A stretch of 64,000 bases of DNA from Otatea glauca. Lineage: Eukaryota > Streptophyta > Magnoliopsida > Poales > Poaceae. The position numbers and the translations under genes are program-made. Shown here piece by piece: positions 34,091 through 45,847 of this stretch (position 1 is the first letter of the stretch; the number at the start of each line of letters is the position of its first letter). The stretch is from the NCBI GenBank assembly GCA_036346275.1, contig CM070727.1:9787760-9851759 (forward strand), given 5' to 3'. The notes under the pieces are model-generated. The model did no database searches. It had not been told where the DNA came from and worked only from the letters and a program-made list of their open reading frames with translations.

Positions 34091-37000
34091 CTAGTAGTGT
34101 GGTTCACGCATTTTCGCGGCTATATTTTTAAAAATTTTATAGTATAAAATAATATATGCTTGAGAATATATTAACATATTTTATAGGCTATTTACATTTT
34201 GAAAACATCATAAACATTACAAATGATAATAGGAGCTTTACAAAAATTCAATTTAAGGAACATAATTAAAGTATAAGCTTTGATAGAAGAAAATTATTAA
34301 GAATAATAAGTTCCTGGTGTTTTTAGAAACATAGTAACTCTTCATCTTGGATAGATCATATAGCTATATACCACTATTCTTTCATCATCAGTAGCTTTTT
34401 TTTTCAAAATATATGCATCACATGTACCTATATTTAATCCCAAGTAATACGCTGATTATTTTACACTGTATTAGAGTACATTGCTCACATATACACCGAT
34501 GCATTATGGACGACTTGCTTTGAACTTACCTTCCTCACATGCTGGCTACCCCACCAAAACGTGTGTCTTTTATCTCTTATTGATTGCTCCATAACTTTTT
34601 TGCTTCAACCTCCAATAGCAAGCCCAATTCTTAGTCGATCCCTCTTAGCTGCTATCTTTTTAATGCGATACTCTATCATATAGTCATCTCCTATTTCTCT
34701 TCAATTATTACTTAATGCTGCACGTTGCGACTTCAACACGCATAGATGTATAACTGTTGCTTATCCCTACCAGGGACACCCGCCATGCTCTCACCAGTAG
34801 CCCTAGGCCTATTCCATATAATAGTGCCATCTACTCTGGGCTTTTTACTCATTGTTTCGATTCATAAGAATTTATGCATGTATATACATATGCAAAATGT
34901 TATACATGCTTGCTTCTCTTAGTCGACGTTGGTCAACTCAACAATGCTGCTTTCTTACTAACTGTGACGACTTCCCATCTTATCCTATGCTAGCATATTT
35001 GCTTTAGTCATTGTATAACGATATGAAGAATCTTTCCACCATCGCGTGTGATGTCATATCCCTCAGTAGTGATGGCACGTTCCTAAATACCCAATGGATA
35101 TATATCTTCTATAGCTCGTCTTTCATGCAAAGCTTCATCTCCTCTCTTCCAACGCCTCCCTATCACCAAGTTTCTTGTGTCACTGACTTCTTCAATAACG
35201 CGGACGCTCACCACTTGTCGCCACGGCTTTTGGCTCCTTTGGCTATGGCATTTCTCTTTAATGACTCCGGTGAGTAGCGTAACGTTGTTCTCATCTCTGA
35301 TGTAAATGCCTCCATCTATTCGTTTCCTGTGATGCAATATCTTCTTGCATGACAGATCATCGCCATTGCACTCATGTGTGGTCTCCTTCAACAACACTCG
35401 TGATATCCATGTTATAAATTTTAATTGTATTAAAAATCTTAGTTATCTTTTTAGAGTTCAGATATAAATTAAATTTCTAATTTTATTTAATCTATTCTGG
35501 ATTTTAGTTATTTAAGGATTTTACTTTGCAACTATTACATAAATCAAATTGCAAACTTTATTTCATTTTTATTCCTATTTTCAATTATTTTTTATAATTT
35601 TTAAACAGATCGAGCTGATGATTTTTATTTTATTTTTATTCTGAATTAGTTGTTTAGGGATTTTACTTTAGAATTCATATAGAAATAAAATTTCTTGTTT
35701 TATTTTATTTTTAATCCAAATTTCTTTTATTTTTGTTGGGATTCGTATAGAAGTCAAATTGCTAATTTTTATTTAATTTTTATGACGGATTATATATATT
35801 TCAGGATTTTACTTAGGAATTTTGTGTGGAAATCAGCTTGTCAATTTTCATTTTATTTTCTATCCAGAATTCACATATCTTTGGTTGGAATTCTCATGGA
35901 AATGAAATTGATAGTTTTTATTTATTTATATTACAAATTATATTTCTTTAGGAATTTCACTTTGTAATTCATATAAAAAATGCTAATTTAATTTTTATTT
36001 TTATTTTCCAAATTTCAGTAATTTTTGTTGGGAATACGTATAAAAATTCATTTACTATTTTTTTTGTTAATTTTTGTTTCGAATTAAATACATTTAGGAA
36101 GTTTTCTTAGAGATTCATGTGGAAATAATTTTTTTTTAATTTCTAATTTTAGTTATTTATGTATTGTATATCATATGGAGCCTTTTTCTTTTAATCTAGA
36201 CCGTTGTAATTTGGACCCATCATGATTAAAAGAGTAGATCTTTCTCTTTTTCCTCCGATTACTGCTGAAATTTCCAGACTTGAGAGCAAATGTGGTGGCT
36301 TCTTTTTCCTCTATTTTTTCGTTCATATATAAATAAAGATGTGATTTTTATTTATTTTGTTTTAAATTTTATTTATTTAGGGATTTTACTTTTGAATTTG
36401 TATGTCAATGACATTGCAATTTTCTTTTATTTTTATTCCTAATTATCAATTATTTTTTAGAATTTATGTTTAGATCCAATTTGTCATTTTTATTTAATTT
36501 TAACTCTGAATTAGTTATTTCCGAATTATACTTTACATTTCATATCGATATCAAATTTCTGCTTTTATTCTATTTTTATTCCAAATTTTAGTTTTTTGTT
36601 GAATTCGTATAGGAATCCAATGGCTAATTTTTCTTTAATTTTTATGCCAAATTATATTTATTTATAGATTTTATTTAGAAATTTGTATGGAAATTAAATT
36701 TGTGATTTTATTATATTTTATATTTTGTATTTAGTTATTTGTGGTTGGAATTCTTATCTAAAATAAATTAGCATTTTTTTGTTTTTTATTCCAAATTATG
36801 TTTGCATGTTGTTGGATCATACATGACATAGTGTTTTTTATATAATTTTAGGTCGGAATCGTAAACAAATCCAATTGGTATTTATTTTATTTTGTTTTTA
36901 TTCTGAATTTAAGCTATTTAGGGACTTTACATTGGAGTTAATATAAAATCAAATTTCTAATTTTATTTTGTTTTTTTATTTTAAATTTTAGATTGAGGTT

Positions 37001-37660
37001 GGTATTCGTATACAAATCTAATTACTAATTTTCAATTAATTTTTGTTAATTTCATTTTTATTGTGTTGTTCGTATGTAAATAAAATTGCTAATGTTATTT
37101 TAGTTTTACAATGAATTTTAGTTTTTTTATTGTACTTGACTTGGACTCTTTCTTTTAATCATATGGAAATTAAATTCTTATTTCTTAGAATTTCAGTTTT
37201 TTAGGTTGGAATTCGTGTACAAATCTGACTGCTAATTTTTATTCTAAAATTCAGTTTTATTATAATGTTCGTATGGAAATCATATTACTAATTATTTTTT
37301 ATTTTTTATTCCTAGTTTTTAAAAATTTTATTTTGAATTTTATTTTATTTTGATGTTCATATGGAAATTATATTACTAATTATTTGTTTTCGATTTTTTA
37401 TTTTTTTATTGTACTTTACATGGAATCTTTCTTTTAATCGTTTAGAAATCAAATTTCTATATTTTTTTCCTTACTTTCAATTATTTATATGTTGTATATG
37501 ACACAATCTCTTTCTTTTAATTTAGACCTTTATAATCTGGACCCATTATGATGAACGGTGTAGATATATTTTTTTATTTTTCTCCGATTAATATGAGAAT
37601 TTTTAGTCTTGAGAGCGAACGTGGTGGCTTCTTTTGCCTGTACTTTAATATTATAATAGA
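34091..37660 (-). mobile_element. Probable Helitron, minus strand, 3.6 kb
   Basis: On the minus strand the left boundary reads GCCGCGAAAATGCGTGAACC, then ACACTACTAG before a T at the end. This is a grass-Helitron-like 3' terminus with a CG-rich hairpin about 10 bases before CTAG. The right boundary reads TCTATTATAATATTAAAG after an A, a plausible 5' end. The body is AT-rich with no Rep/helicase. As in the Helitron at 22,395, the region next to the 5' end is repeated internally (GAGAGCAAATGTGGTGGCTT near 36,280 versus GAGAGCGAACGTGGTGGCTT near 37,610). The boundaries are an inference from end motifs. Confidence 0.45.
35400..37480. repeat. Degenerate AT-rich tandem repeats, ~75-85 bp unit
   Basis: Variants of ATTCGTATAGAAATCAAATT, followed by TTTTATTT-rich sequence and TTAGGGATTTTACTTTG, recur more than a dozen times with heavy divergence. 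The array fills most of the putative minus-strand Helitron and is split by the internal copy of the 5' region at 36,157-36,350. Confidence 0.6.
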
Positions 37661-37966
37661 TTTAAATATAAAATTTTGTTTTGTAGATCCTATTCTGCCA
37701 ATTTGCAGCTATAACCTAGATATCATGGAGCACTAATAGTATTAGGGTGCTTGATTACAAGAATGTGGATCCAGCAAGAGTAATTTGATTGTGAGGGGAG
37801 CGGCGCAAGGTTGGTGATACAGGACAGTAGTGCTGCCGTCCCTGTGGATGCGGTACAATTCGGGCATCGCAACATAGGTGCCACACATACGGCAACAGAG
37901 CTCGGCACGGCATAGCGATGGAGCCAAAGGAGCGATGTAGGCAGAACATAATGATGGAGATACTAT
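37661..37966. other. Unassigned spacer
   Basis: Overlapping short frames are open on the minus strand (37,723-37,949), but I recognise no product. The last three bases, TAT, are the target duplication of the Harbinger element. Confidence 0.4.
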
Positions 37967-38383
37967 GGGTCTGTTTAGGGGGTTGTAGCTGGACTGAAAA
38001 ATTGCTTTTAGCTTGCTAGACTGTAAAACAGCTGTAACTGGCGGCTGCAGCTTTTCTTGAGAGGTCGTTTGGTAAACTAGCTATAAGTTGGCTGCCGCAG
38101 CTGTAGCTGGTGTTTAAATGACTGAAATAACCCTGAGAGTTCTGAAGGCTTGTTTACGTTGATTTAATTTAAATATTGATCTTTTGGATTATATTTGCGA
38201 AAATATTAAGTGATGAATAACTGAGTATTAGTTATATTTTATTTTTTTCACAATATTACATATATTTTGCTTATTTGCTATTAACTTTTGGTGAATTAAA
38301 TTGTTTTTGCTTATTGATTTTCTTCACTTATTTGTTGTGCCACATGAGAGACAAGAGTGCAGTGTACAACTATACACTAGCTA

Positions 38384-39317
38384 AGTGTCGGGGATCGGCC
38401 ACCCTGACACGTGGCCCCCCAGGGGGGCTTTGAGCAGCCCTCCTCTAGGATTGTGAGACTATTCCCTACCTCGGGCGGAGACGTCTCCGAACCGTCAGTC
38501 CGGAGCACCAATCGGACTGTTCCGAGCCAGGCTCCGACCGAAGGTCCCGCAAGGCCATAAAGGAGCTCTTTCCCGACCAAGCCGACTGCCCCGAGCTCTT
38601 TCCCTACCTAGCGATGCGTTCGACCTCAAATCACGGACCGGGCTCCCGACCTCCGACCGGCCCGATCCCGTCTCCGCCAAGGGTCGAGCATCGGGTCCTC
38701 CACTGGCCGTTAACCACGTGTCCAACAATCGCGACCGCCTGAAACGATCGCACAGAAGCAGATGGCTCCTTCCCGAGGCAGGACGAAGGTCGCCAAAGTC
38801 AAAGCCTCACCCCATCATCCGGTCGCGTCAAAGATGGAGTCCTCTCACCCGTGCGTGGCGGGGCCACGCATGGCAACGCGTCATTATCGACAAAACCGCA
38901 GAGAGGGTGCATTGTTTCGAGGAAGCAGCGACCTGCTTTGCTCGGAGAGTCTACTAACCCAGCGTAGGGCAAGGCCAGACAAGACTAGTCACCAAGACAA
39001 GGGCTTTCTGGCATGAGTCCCTTCATTCACTCAGCTCCCAATCCCCAATGTAATCTGCCCCTTTCGACCGTATAAGGAGGGACAGGGCCCTTTGGAGGGG
39101 GGCTCCTTCTTTCTTCAGACGACACCCCCACGAAATAGGATCCGGCACTCTCATATTGGAACCCCTAGCTCTCATTTGTAAAGGCGGTGCAGCCATCGGC
39201 ATCAAAGGCAATACAGTACCAACATCCGAACTGGAGTAGGGACGTTCGGCTCGAACCAGTATAGATCTTGTGTCCCCCATTTGATTGTGCTAGCCCCCCT
39301 GTTCAGTACGGCCGTCG
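38384..39317 (+). repeat. 5' LTR of the left parent element
   Basis: It starts TGTCGGGGATCGG. Blocks shared with the 3' LTR include CCAAAGTCAAAGCCTCACCCC, CCAATGTAATCTGCCCC, GGCGGTGCAGCC and GAACTGGAGTAGGGACGTTC. The end near 39,317 (GTCGA) is estimated from the length and ending of the 3' LTR and is uncertain. I see no clear primer-binding site after it. Confidence 0.65.
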
Positions 39318-39561
39318 AGGGTACCTCCCGGACGAGCGAAACTCTGGGCCTCGCCCTCCGTACTACCCTTCACCCTCTTTCTTTGTGGTCGACGGTCCCG
39401 ATCGTCGGCGATACCGTGCCTCTGTGATGGGGCCAGTTTCGTTCGTCCAAAGTTTGTCGCCTCGGTAGCGTCGGCCAAGACCTCCGCTCCACCACCCGGC
39501 ATGTCACGAACAGCGAGCACAGGCTCGACGCAGCATCCCCGAGTACCAAGGCTCCACATCC

Positions 39562-41172
39562 ATGCTCTCGGCCTCCTTGCCGCCCCACGAACGCCGGGCC
39601 TTCGCGGCCGACGGATGTGAGGCGACTCCTGGGGCGGGCGAGGATGACCCGAAAACTCCTCGGGAGGCGCATCGGCTCGCCCAGATTGCGATCGACCAAG
39701 CTATCGCCGCTATCTGGCGAGAAGAACGTGGTACGACCCGCTCCCAGTCCGGTCAGCTCAGCCCTCCCCGTTCGGACGAACCTGCCCAAGAACGCCTGCG
39801 GGCCATCGCCCGGGTCATGGCTGACCTCGCTCGGGCCAGCTCGGCCCTCTTTCGACGGTCCCTGGCCGAAGAACTCAACAAGGCCACCGACGGCGGCACG
39901 CCCCGGCGGCGGGCAAGCTCCCTGGGCTCTGAGTCTCGCCCCCTGACGAATAGCGGCTCCCTGCCGCGCGATAACCGGCCTCCTCACCGACAGGGGAAGG
40001 TAGTACGCGGGCTCACCCATCGCCAGTGGTGCAATAACGATACTCGCCCGGGCAGCAGCACTTCCGGAAGCCTCTCTCCGGACGTCCGGCTCAGACGCCA
40101 GAAGATCCGCGACCACCCGCGCCGCCGCCATGGCGTCGCTCCGGTCGACCGACGTAGCCGGCGCGGGGTGCGCCGCCGGCTCGAATTCTCCCTATCGGCT
40201 AGTGACGACTCCGACACCAGCAGTGGCGGCAGTAGCCTCCCGGCCTACGGTTGCTCGGCGTACTCAAGCGACCTCCGTCAAGTGCGCTGGCCAGCCCGGT
40301 TCAAGCCGGCAATGATGGAGCGATTCGATGGGACCAAGAACCCCGCGGAATTTGTCTCCATATACTCCACCACCATCTTGGCGGCCGGAAGGGACGAGGC
40401 CGCGATGGCTAACTATCTCCCTACCGTCCTGGACGGGGCCGCCCGCACCTGGCTCTTCAACCAGGCGCCCGGCACCTTCCAATCATGGCGCCAGTTGCGG
40501 AGCGCCCTCCACTCCAACTTCCGAGCCGCTCGAGCGGCACGGGCGGGAGAGGACACAGACCGTGTTATCCTGGGAAAGGGGGAGCATCTGCGAGAATTCA
40601 TGCGCCGGTTCACCCGCGCGTGGAACTCGATCCCCAACATCTCTGATGAAACCGTCATCAAGGCTTTTAAGTTCGGCGTTCGAGACAGACGCCTCACGGA
40701 GGACCTCGATATCGCTACGAGGCTCACTGTCAACAAACTATTCCGCATGGCGAGCGATATGCGACGCGGACGATCTTTGTCCGTGGAAGCACGACTCACG
40801 ACCGAGGCAAGCTCGGCCTCGGCCGGTGAGATGGGGCCGTCCGGCGTTAAGGAAGGAGACCAGGCCCCGCGCGACAAAAAGCGAGGAAAGACCGCGGCGG
40901 CGGGTGGCGGCTCGCGTGGTCGCCACTGGCCGACAACAATCGCGGCGGAAGCCCGCCACCGACCGCGGCCCCGGCCTCTGCAGAGCCGTCGCGGCCACAA
41001 CAGCGCCGAGCCGCCCCAAGAGGCGCGGCGGCGGGAACCTCCACGCGAACATCCGAGCACAGGGCAGCGAGGCGGCCCGGCCGACGCTAACAAATTTTGC
41101 CCGTTCCACAAGATCGACGGCCACGATCTGCGGGGCTGCCGGACGTGGCTGTTCAAGCTAGACGCCTTTTAA
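39562..41172 (+). pseudogene. gag: gag polyprotein of the left Gypsy element
   Basis: A 536-codon frame is open from the ATG at 39562 to a TAA at 41170. The first ~240 residues are basic and low-complexity. The Retrotrans_gag domain covers about residues 245-400 (WPARFKPAMMERFDG, YLPTVLDGAARTWLFNQAPG). A cysteine/histidine motif near the end (FCPFHKIDGHDLRGC) resembles the CCHC-like knuckle of Tat gag proteins. The protease frame follows in the same phase after the TAA, so in an active relative they would probably be one polyprotein. As gag alone the frame is intact, but the element around it is dead. Confidence 0.8.
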
Positions 41173-41208
41173 AGGGGACTGGAGAGATGCCCACGCTCCC
41201 AAAGGGCG

Positions 41209-41952
41209 ATGAACGGCCCAGAGGGGCCAACGCCAATCGAGCTCAGCGTGTCGACACAGAGTTCAGCGAGGCGACCGCCGTGTGGTGTAATCTTCGGTGG
41301 TTCTTCAGCATACCGATCCCGGCGCGAGCTGAAGGACGCCGCGCGTGCCGTCTATCAAGCCACCGCTGGGAAGTTCGCCGACCAACCCTGCAGGTGGGAT
41401 GGCGTCCCCATCACCTTTTCTCGGGACGACGCCCCCCCGGGGATGTCCCGAGACTTCAAAACTGCTCTGGTCGTCGCCCCGACCATAAGCAACACTGTCG
41501 TTTGCCGGGTCATGGTCGACGGGGGCAGTTCCCTCAACCTGCTCCTGGCAAGCGCCTTGGACCGGATGCAAATACCCCGGTCGAAGATCAAGAACATAGC
41601 GATCCCCTTTTTCGGCATCGTGCTGGAGAGTTCGACCACCCCGCTTGGGCAAGTGGTCCTCCCCGTCACCTTCGACGATTCTGTAAACTTCCGCACCGAG
41701 TTGATTACCTTTGAAGTCGTGGACGGCGACCTCCCCTACAACGCCATCCTCGGGCGCCCTGCCCTGATTAAACTCATGGCCGCGAATCACTACGGGCATC
41801 GGTGCATGAAGCTCCCGAGGCCAGGCGGCGTCATAATGGTCATGGCGACAAGAAGGCACACGGCTCGAGAAAAGGCCCGGCGCTGGCGGCATATTGCCCC
41901 CGCCAGTCCCGAGTCACCGAAGGGCACCCGCGAAGACGGCGGCCGTCGGTGA
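41209..41952 (+). pseudogene. Retroelement aspartic protease region
   Basis: In the same frame as gag, beginning 36 bases after its stop. The active-site motif is MVDGGSS (aspartate at residue 104 of this frame); DGGS instead of DTGS is usual in Tat-lineage elements. The flanking LLLASALDRM and PYNAILGRPAL motifs fit the retropepsin fold. The frame ends at 41952, while the reverse transcriptase continues in another frame, so a frameshift lies near 41,900. Confidence 0.75.
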
Positions 41953-42962
41953 ACGGCCCGACCAAAGCCGTGCAGCTCGAAGAAGGAAACTTGGGCAAAT
42001 GCGTCTGCATTTCCGCCCAGCTCGATCCCAAATTGGAAGGCGAGCTCGTCACCTTCCTCCGAGATAACAAAGGCATTTTTGCATGGGAACCGGCGGACAT
42101 GCCAGGGGTCCCACGGGAGGTGATCGAGCACAGACTGCAAACAAAGCCCGGCTGCAGACCCGCGCGTCAGAAGCTGCGGCGCTTCTCCCCCGAGAAGGCG
42201 GCAATAATTAGGGAGCACCTCGATAAGCTCCTCAAGGCCGGTTTCATTTGCGAGGTCAACTACTCCGAGTGGCTGGCCAACCCTGTAATTGTGCAGAAGA
42301 AGGGTGGGAAGTGGCGAATGTGCGTCGACCACACGGGCTTGAACGCCGCGTGCCCCAAAGAAAACTTTCCACTTCCCTGCATAGACCAGATTGTGGACTC
42401 CACTGCCAACATCGAGATGTTGAGTTTTCTCGACGCCTACTCCGGATACCACCAGGTCAAGCTCGCCACGGAAGACGAAGACAAGACCGCCTTCATCACG
42501 CCGTTCGGAACTTTCTGCTATACGACCATGTCGTTTGGCCTTCGCAACGCAGGCGCCACGTTCCAGCGGTTAATGGCTAAAGCCTTCGACCCGCAGATCG
42601 GCCGGAACCTCGAGGTATACGTCGACGACATCATCATCAAGAGCTCCTCTAGGGCCAGCCACGTCAACGACCTGGCCGAGACCTTCGCCAATCTGAACAA
42701 GTTCGGCATCAAGATCAACCCCGAAAAATGCGTTTTCGGTACAACCTCCGGAAAAGTGCTCGGCTACATGATCGGGGGGTCGGGCGTGGGCCCGAACCCA
42801 GAGAAGATCGAAGCAATCGAGCAAATGGCCGCTTCGACCTCGGTAAAACAGGTACAAAGCCTCACAGGCCACATCGTCGCCCTTAGCCGTTTCATCTCCC
42901 GGCTCGGCGAGCGAGGATTGCCTTTCTTCAAGATACTACGCAGACATGAGGGCTTCGAGTAG
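41802..42962 (+). pseudogene. First reverse transcriptase (left parent)
   Basis: The frame carries the full Gypsy RT core: WLANPVIVQKKGGKWRMCVD, SFLDAYSGYHQV (first catalytic aspartate), YVDDIIIKS (catalytic YVDD, tyrosine at about residue 273 of this frame) and the PEKCVFG thumb motif. It ends at a TAG (42960-42962) where related proteins have FxWTPE, consistent with TGG to TAG. The RNase H sequence follows after it. Residues before about 50 belong to the frame-shifted protease linker and are probably not translated in this frame in an intact relative. Confidence 0.85.
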
Positions 42963-44050
42963 ACCCCCGAAGCCCAGCGATCCTTCGACGAGCTCAAAGC
43001 ATACCTCTAGCGCCCTCCTCTGTTGATGACTCGCAGCAGGGTGAGGTTCTGCTGCTTTACCTCGCGGCCGCGACCCAGGCCGTCAGCGCGGTCCTGGTAG
43101 CCAAGCGGGCAGGGCGGCAGCACCCAATCTACTACGTCTGCGAAGTACTCCACGGGCCAAAGGAGCGCTATCCCTTGGTCCAAAAGTTACTCTATGCACT
43201 CTTCATGGCTTCGCGGAAGCTTCGACACTACTTCCAAGCACACGCGGTGGTTATCCCGAGCGGCCTCCCGCTTGGGGAGATCCTCAAGAACCCTGAAGCC
43301 GGAGGACGCGTTGCAAAGTGGGCCATGGAACTGGCTGAGTTCGATCTGCGCTTCACGGCCCGCGCCGCCATCAAATCGCAAGCGCTGGCCGACTTCGTCG
43401 CCGAACAAACGGCGAAACCTGCTCCCGAGCCCGAGGTCGAGACCGAAGACCCTTGGACCATGTTCTTCGGCAGATCAAGGTCCTTTGAGCGCTCGGGGGC
43501 CGGCATTCTTCTTGTCACCCCTCAGGGCGACCACCTGAGATATGTTATCTGCTTCGGCTTCCCCGCCACCAATAACGCGGCGGAATACGAGGCCCTCTTA
43601 GCCGGCCTTCGAGCTTGCAAGCCCTTGGGCGTCCGTCGCCTAATTGTGAAAGGAGACTCCCAGCTCGTCGTCAACTAGTACAACAAAGTTTACCAGTGTT
43701 CGGAACCTCTGATGGCCATGTACCTTGCCGAGGTACGCAAGATGGAAAGATGGTTCCGGAACCTGAGAATCCAGCATGTACCCAAGAAGGACAATTACAC
43801 CGCCGATCTTTTGTCCAGGCTCGGATCATCCGGCGACGAGCTTCCGCCGGACGTCATCTTTGAGACCTTGGCGGTCATCGCATCCGCCGAGCTTACCGAC
43901 CTCCGGAGGGAAGCCTCCGAGTCCGCCCCCGAATCCAGCAAATCGGGGGTAGGATCCTTCAAGTCCGCCGAGGACACGAAGAAGGTCGCGGTCGATCCTG
44001 AGGATCTGACCAAAACCGTGCGGTTCGGAGCCACGCTCCCCGCTAAATAG
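42963..44050 (+). pseudogene. Tandem RNase H domains of the left parent (gRH and aRH)
   Basis: The first part (to about 43,400) is the Gypsy RNase H (VQKLLYALFMASRKLRHYF, then AIKSQALADFVAEQ). The second (43,450-43,830) is the archaeal-like RNase H typical of Tat elements (NNAAEYEALLAGLRACK, RLIVKGDSQLVVN, KKDNYTADLLSRL). Stops at about 43,011 and 43,677 interrupt it; both are single-transition derivatives of ordinary codons. From about 43,900 to 44,050 the sequence already resembles the region preceding RT in a different Tat element, so the recombination junction should lie in or near this stretch. Confidence 0.75.
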
Positions 44051-44113
44051 GAAAGCGCGCTCGTCGACTTCCTCTGCGCCAACAACGACGTCTTCACATG
44101 GAGGTCCTCCGAC

Positions 44114-45847
44114 ATGCCAGGAATCCAAGGGGAGGTCACCGAGCACTCCTTGAGCATCCGACCAGGCTCGAGGCCGGTCGCCCAACGCCTGCACCTCTTC
44201 GACGAGGAAAAGCACAGAATCATAGGGGAGGAGATCGCCAAGCTTTTGGCTGCAGGGTTTGTAAAAGAGGTGCGCCACCCCGAGTGGCTAGCCAACCCTA
44301 TACTTGTAAAAAAGAAAAATGGGCAATGGAGAATGTGCGTTGACTACACAAGTCTAAACAAGGCGTGTCCCAAGGACCCGTTCCCCTTGCCCCGCATCGA
44401 CCAAGTTATTGACTCCACCGCGAGGTGCGAATCCCTTTCCTTTCTGGATGCCTACTCAGGCTGCCACCAGATAGCGCTGAAGGAGTCCGACCAACTCGCC
44501 ACTTCCTTCATCACTCCGTTTGGCTCGTTTTGCTACGTAACGATGCCGTTTGGTCTAAAAAAAGCGGGCGCTACATACCAGCGATGTATGCAAACGTGTT
44601 TCAACGACCAGATCGGCCGTAACATCGAGGCATACATCGACGACATCGTCGTGAAGACTAGGAAGGCTGACGATCTCATCACCGACCTAAGAGAAACTTT
44701 TGCGAACCTCCGACGGTTCCGCATAAAGCTCAACCCCGAGAAATGCGTCTTCGGGGTCCCTAAGGGAAAGCTTCTCGGTTTCATCGTCTCTGAGCGTGGC
44801 ATCGAGGCCAATCAGGAGAAGATCTCGGCGATCATAAGGATGGGCCCGATTGGCAACCTAAAGGGGGTCCAAAAGCTGACAGGATGCCTTGTAGCCTTAA
44901 GCCGTTTCGTGTCTTGTCTCGGCGAGCGCGGGATGCCGCTCTATAGGCTGCTCAAGAAATCCGACCGCTTCAGCTGGACCCAGGAGGCTCAGGAGGCCCT
45001 CGCCCGCTTGAAGACCTTCCTGACCTCACCCCCAGTCCTGGTCGCCCCGGCACCAGGCGAACCGCTGCTCCTCTACATCGTCGCCATAACCCAAGTCGTC
45101 AGTGCGGCCCTCGTGGTAGAACGAGCGGAAGTGGGCCGTGAGCTCAAAGTACAACGGCCAGTCTACTTGATCAGCGAGGTGCTTTCCGAGTCCAAGGCTC
45201 GGTACCCGCAGGTGCAGAAGCTGCTCTACGCGGTGCTCATCACGAGGAGGATGCTGATCCACTACTTCGACCAGCACCCTGTCACCGTGGTGACCACGTC
45301 GCCACTCGACGAGATCGTCCACAATCGCGACGCCTCAGGAAGGATAGCCAAGTGGGCACTCGAGCTCAACAGTCACGACATATCGTATGTTCCCCGAATG
45401 GCGATCAAGTCACAGGCCCTGGCCGACTTTGTCGCCGAGTGGACCAAGCCAGCGCCACGGCTTTCGAAGACCCGATCATTGGACAATGTACTTGACGGTC
45501 TTACACCAAAACGACGCGGTGCGGAGTCGTCATCGTCTCCGCTCAAAGAACAAGCTCCGAAGACGCCATCGTTTGCTCTTCGGCGTGACCAACAACGCCT
45601 CTTGAGCACGAGGCTCGTCAACGGTCTCGGATCATTTGCCGACCTCGGCGCTCGCCGACTCTACGTCCACGGGGACTCCAAGCTCGTCGTCGATCAAGTC
45701 ATGAAGGCCGCCAAACCCCGAGACGCCCGCATGGCCGCGTACTATCGGGAAGTGCGCAAGCTCGAAGAAAAGTTCAAAGGTTTCGAGCTTCACCATAGCT
45801 ACAGACGCTACAACGGTGAGGCCGACTACCTAGCTAATCTCGCCTAA
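44114..45847 (+). pseudogene. Second reverse transcriptase plus RNase H (right parent)
   Basis: A 577-codon frame with a second complete RT: WLANPILVKKKNGQWRMCVD, SFLDAYSGCHQI and AYIDDIVVKT (YIDD, tyrosine at about residue 174). It continues into Gypsy RNase H (LLLYIVAITQVVSAALVVE; IKSQALADFVAEWTKPAP) and a damaged archaeal-like RNase H ending RRYNGEADYLANLA. The middle of that last domain is out of frame (about 45,480-45,640). Its sequence differs enough from the first RT that this is not a simple recent duplication. Coding begins upstream, where a TAG at 44,048 interrupts the frame. Confidence 0.85.

Noticed and set aside
37723..37949. Possible zinc-finger protein frame on the minus strand (CCRMCGTYVA)
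   Set aside because: Three overlapping frames are open over the same 200 bases and none extends into a recognisable domain.
39370..40131. 253-codon minus-strand frame opposite gag
   Set aside because: It mirrors the codon bias of the gag frame and has no promoter or conserved motif, unlike the two antisense genes farther downstream.
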